From Azospirillum sp. 47_25 (GTDB lineage: Bacteria; Pseudomonadota; Alphaproteobacteria; RF32; CAG-239), in the NCBI GenBank assembly GCA_001917125.1, contig MNTU01000039.1:62001-126000 (forward strand): a stretch of DNA of 64,000 nt, in the 5' to 3' direction. Below the pieces are notes generated by a model. The model had not been told where the DNA came from, did not search any database, and saw only the letters and a program-made list of their open reading frames with translations. Positions 62,907 through 64,000 of the stretch are shown piece by piece (within the stretch, counting starts at the first letter, position 1; each line of letters begins with the position of its first letter). The position numbers were made by a program, and so were the translations under genes.

Positions 62907-63838
62907 TATTTTTTCTTTACAATACAGGTTCCGCCCAGAGCTTTAATATCTTTGCAAAGCTCGTCTGCTCCGGCTCTGTCTGTAAAGGCGCCGGCTTTGA
63001 GACGATAGAACGTCTTGTCAAAGTCAAGATCCGCAGCTTCGATTTCGTGCGGCTGTCCCTGCAGCATTTTATATTTCTTGCTCAGGCTGATCCAGGCTTT
63101 CTCGACAGCCTGTCTGTTCGGCGAAGACATCAGCTGAATCTGCCACATTCCGGCAGTTGCCTTAGCCGGTGCGGCCGGCTTCTTCGGTTCGGGCTGAACC
63201 GCCGGCTGAACTTTGGGTTGCGCCGGAATCTGAGCTGCCTGTGTGGCTTTGGCGTTTTCTTGCTGAACCGCTTCCTTCAAACCGATAACTTTTGCCTCTG
63301 GCGCGTCACCGGTTTGTGCGTTGGTGGAAACCGGCAGCGGAGCGGCTTCTTTAACTTGTGCTACCGGCGCTGTGCCGATTACCTTTTCGGGAATTTGGTC
63401 GTTGACTTGCAGCGGAGCGGCCTGAACAACCTGCTGGCTCGGAATAACTTCCGGCAGTTTGGGCTGTTCCGGCGGCGGCAGGAGATTTTCGACAACAGGT
63501 TCGTTGTCTTTTTTCTCTATAATGTCATAGACGCTTTTGTCCTGATTGAGAATTTCCATTCCGCCGGGTTCGCTCGGCTGAACTTTAACCGCTGTCTGCG
63601 GTCTGCGTATAACCGGAATTTCAACGTTTCCGGTGTCTGAATACTGCGGAGCCAAAATAAACCAGCCGACCACGCCGGCCAGAGCCACGCCGGAAACCGC
63701 GCCGATGAAAACGCTTTTGGAACGTTTCATTTCGTTGCGGCGTTCTTCAATGTTGTTTGAAGACTGATCGGCGATTTTCTGACGAAATTCATTTAAGAAA
63801 TCGTCGCCTTTATTGTCTTCCGGAAATTCCTGAAACAT
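62906..63838 (-). CDS. SPOR-domain membrane protein
   Basis: A cytoplasmic N-terminus (about 1-38) is followed by one membrane helix (SVFIGAVSGVALAGVVGWFI), a long Pro/Gln/Ala-rich periplasmic linker (about 75-235), and a C-terminal SPOR domain (MWQIQLMSSPNRQAVEKAWI, then FYRLKAGAFTDRAGADELCK). SPOR domains bind denuded glycan strands at the division septum. At 310 aa this is the alphaproteobacterial SPOR protein that usually follows argS and precedes nagZ. Here argS is missing between it and dgt. Confidence 0.92.
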   Translation of the reverse strand: MFQEFPEDNKGDDFLNEFRQKIADQSSNNIEERRNEMKRSKSVFIGAVSGVALAGVVGWFILAPQYSDTGNVEIPVIRRPQTAVKVQPSEPGGMEILNQDKSVYDIIEKKDNEPVVENLLPPPEQPKLPEVIPSQQVVQAAPLQVNDQIPEKVIGTAPVAQVKEAAPLPVSTNAQTGDAPEAKVIGLKEAVQQENAKATQAAQIPAQPKVQPAVQPEPKKPAAPAKATAGMWQIQLMSSPNRQAVEKAWISLSKKYKMLQGQPHEIEAADLDFDKTFYRLKAGAFTDRAGADELCKDIKALGGTCIVKKK

Positions 63839-63914
63839 GTTTTCTCTCCTGCATGTTAAATTCTTTTTTACCTCACTATAAACGATAATCCTTTACAAGC
63901 TCTTAACCGCAGCC

Positions 63915-64000
63915 TTAAAATCTGGTATGAACGTCAAAAAGCCTGCGATGTTCTTCCACGGCACACATGTCCGTCATGCAGGCGATATATTCGCAGATAA
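63915..64000 (-). CDS. dgt: dGTPase-like triphosphohydrolase, C-terminal end only
   Basis: The last 27 codons before the TAA stop (63915-63917) read as the end of the HD-domain dNTP triphosphohydrolase family: EYIACMTDMCAVEEHRRLF matches the family's usual YIAGMTDRxAxxEHxRLF. The rest lies beyond the right edge. The enzyme removes triphosphate from dNTPs. Its place next to the SPOR gene fits alphaproteobacterial order. Confidence 0.85.
   Translation of the reverse strand, partial: ICEYIACMTDMCAVEEHRRLFDVHTRF

Overview
The window looks like part of the chromosome of an uncultured, probably host-associated alphaproteobacterium. The evidence is gene order: nuoL-nuoM-nuoN-birA-rnj (RNase J) and dgt/SPOR protein/nagZ/tatA are alphaproteobacterial arrangements, next to mutS, a PhoR-like kinase and rplM-rpsI. 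Small Cys-rich and DUF1566-type secreted proteins, and a complex I whose pump subunits look degenerate, suggest a gut-type fermentative lineage (my guess is the RF32-like gut Alphaproteobacteria; low confidence). No rRNA, tRNA or CRISPR array was found.

Layout. (1) 1-14.2 kb, secretion locus: the N-terminal 2944 codons of a giant FrpC-like RTX protein on the minus strand (it runs off the left edge), a small exported ankyrin protein, then a type I secretion ABC transporter gene with two frame-breaking deletions (one removes Walker B) and its intact HlyD-type adaptor. (2) 14.2-32.3 kb, an AT-rich accessory island with defence and mobile-element character: OLD-like ATPase/TOPRIM protein, class II Fic protein, AAA_14/DUF4143 ATPase preceded by three 23-bp-spaced repeats, KAP P-loop NTPase, a translationally coupled operon of large serine recombinase plus two ParB-like proteins, a MORC/MutL-like GHKL ATPase with a methyltransferase-like partner and a convergent C5-cytosine methyltransferase, a coupled two-gene unit whose large protein carries a HEPN-like Rx4H motif, a structured leader RNA ahead of a zinc-ribbon protein, and a ComEC-like metallo-beta-lactamase-fold protein. 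(3) 32.3-32.85 kb, a gene-poor junction with two terminators. (4) 32.85-64 kb, GC-richer core: redox and detoxification genes, DUF4186, ybaK, nuoLMN-birA-rnj, secreted proteins, phoR-like kinase, mutS, two unknown membrane genes, rplM-rpsI, small stress genes, a HAD protein, two exported proteins with Bacteroidota-like start regions, a MoeA/MocA fusion, a zincin-like protein, and the tatA-nagZ-M50-SPOR-dgt block.

How the genes work together. The RTX protein would need the neighbouring type I secretion system, yet its ATPase is broken as read, so either secretion is lost, another transporter serves it, or the assembly is wrong there. The island packs several candidate anti-phage modules around a recombinase/partition module that may explain its mobility. 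The best candidates for undescribed biology are the two-gene HEPN-like unit (27.6-30.0 kb), the MORC ATPase/methyltransferase group (23.9-27.4 kb), the repeat-controlled DUF4143-KAP pair (17.1-20.1 kb) and the structured RNA at 30.07-30.2 kb. In the core, NuoL, NuoM and NuoN each appear to lack several proton-channel residues, which is unusual for genes that are otherwise intact.

All readings were made by eye: alignments, GC contrasts and start choices are estimates, and family names come from motif recognition rather than database searches.
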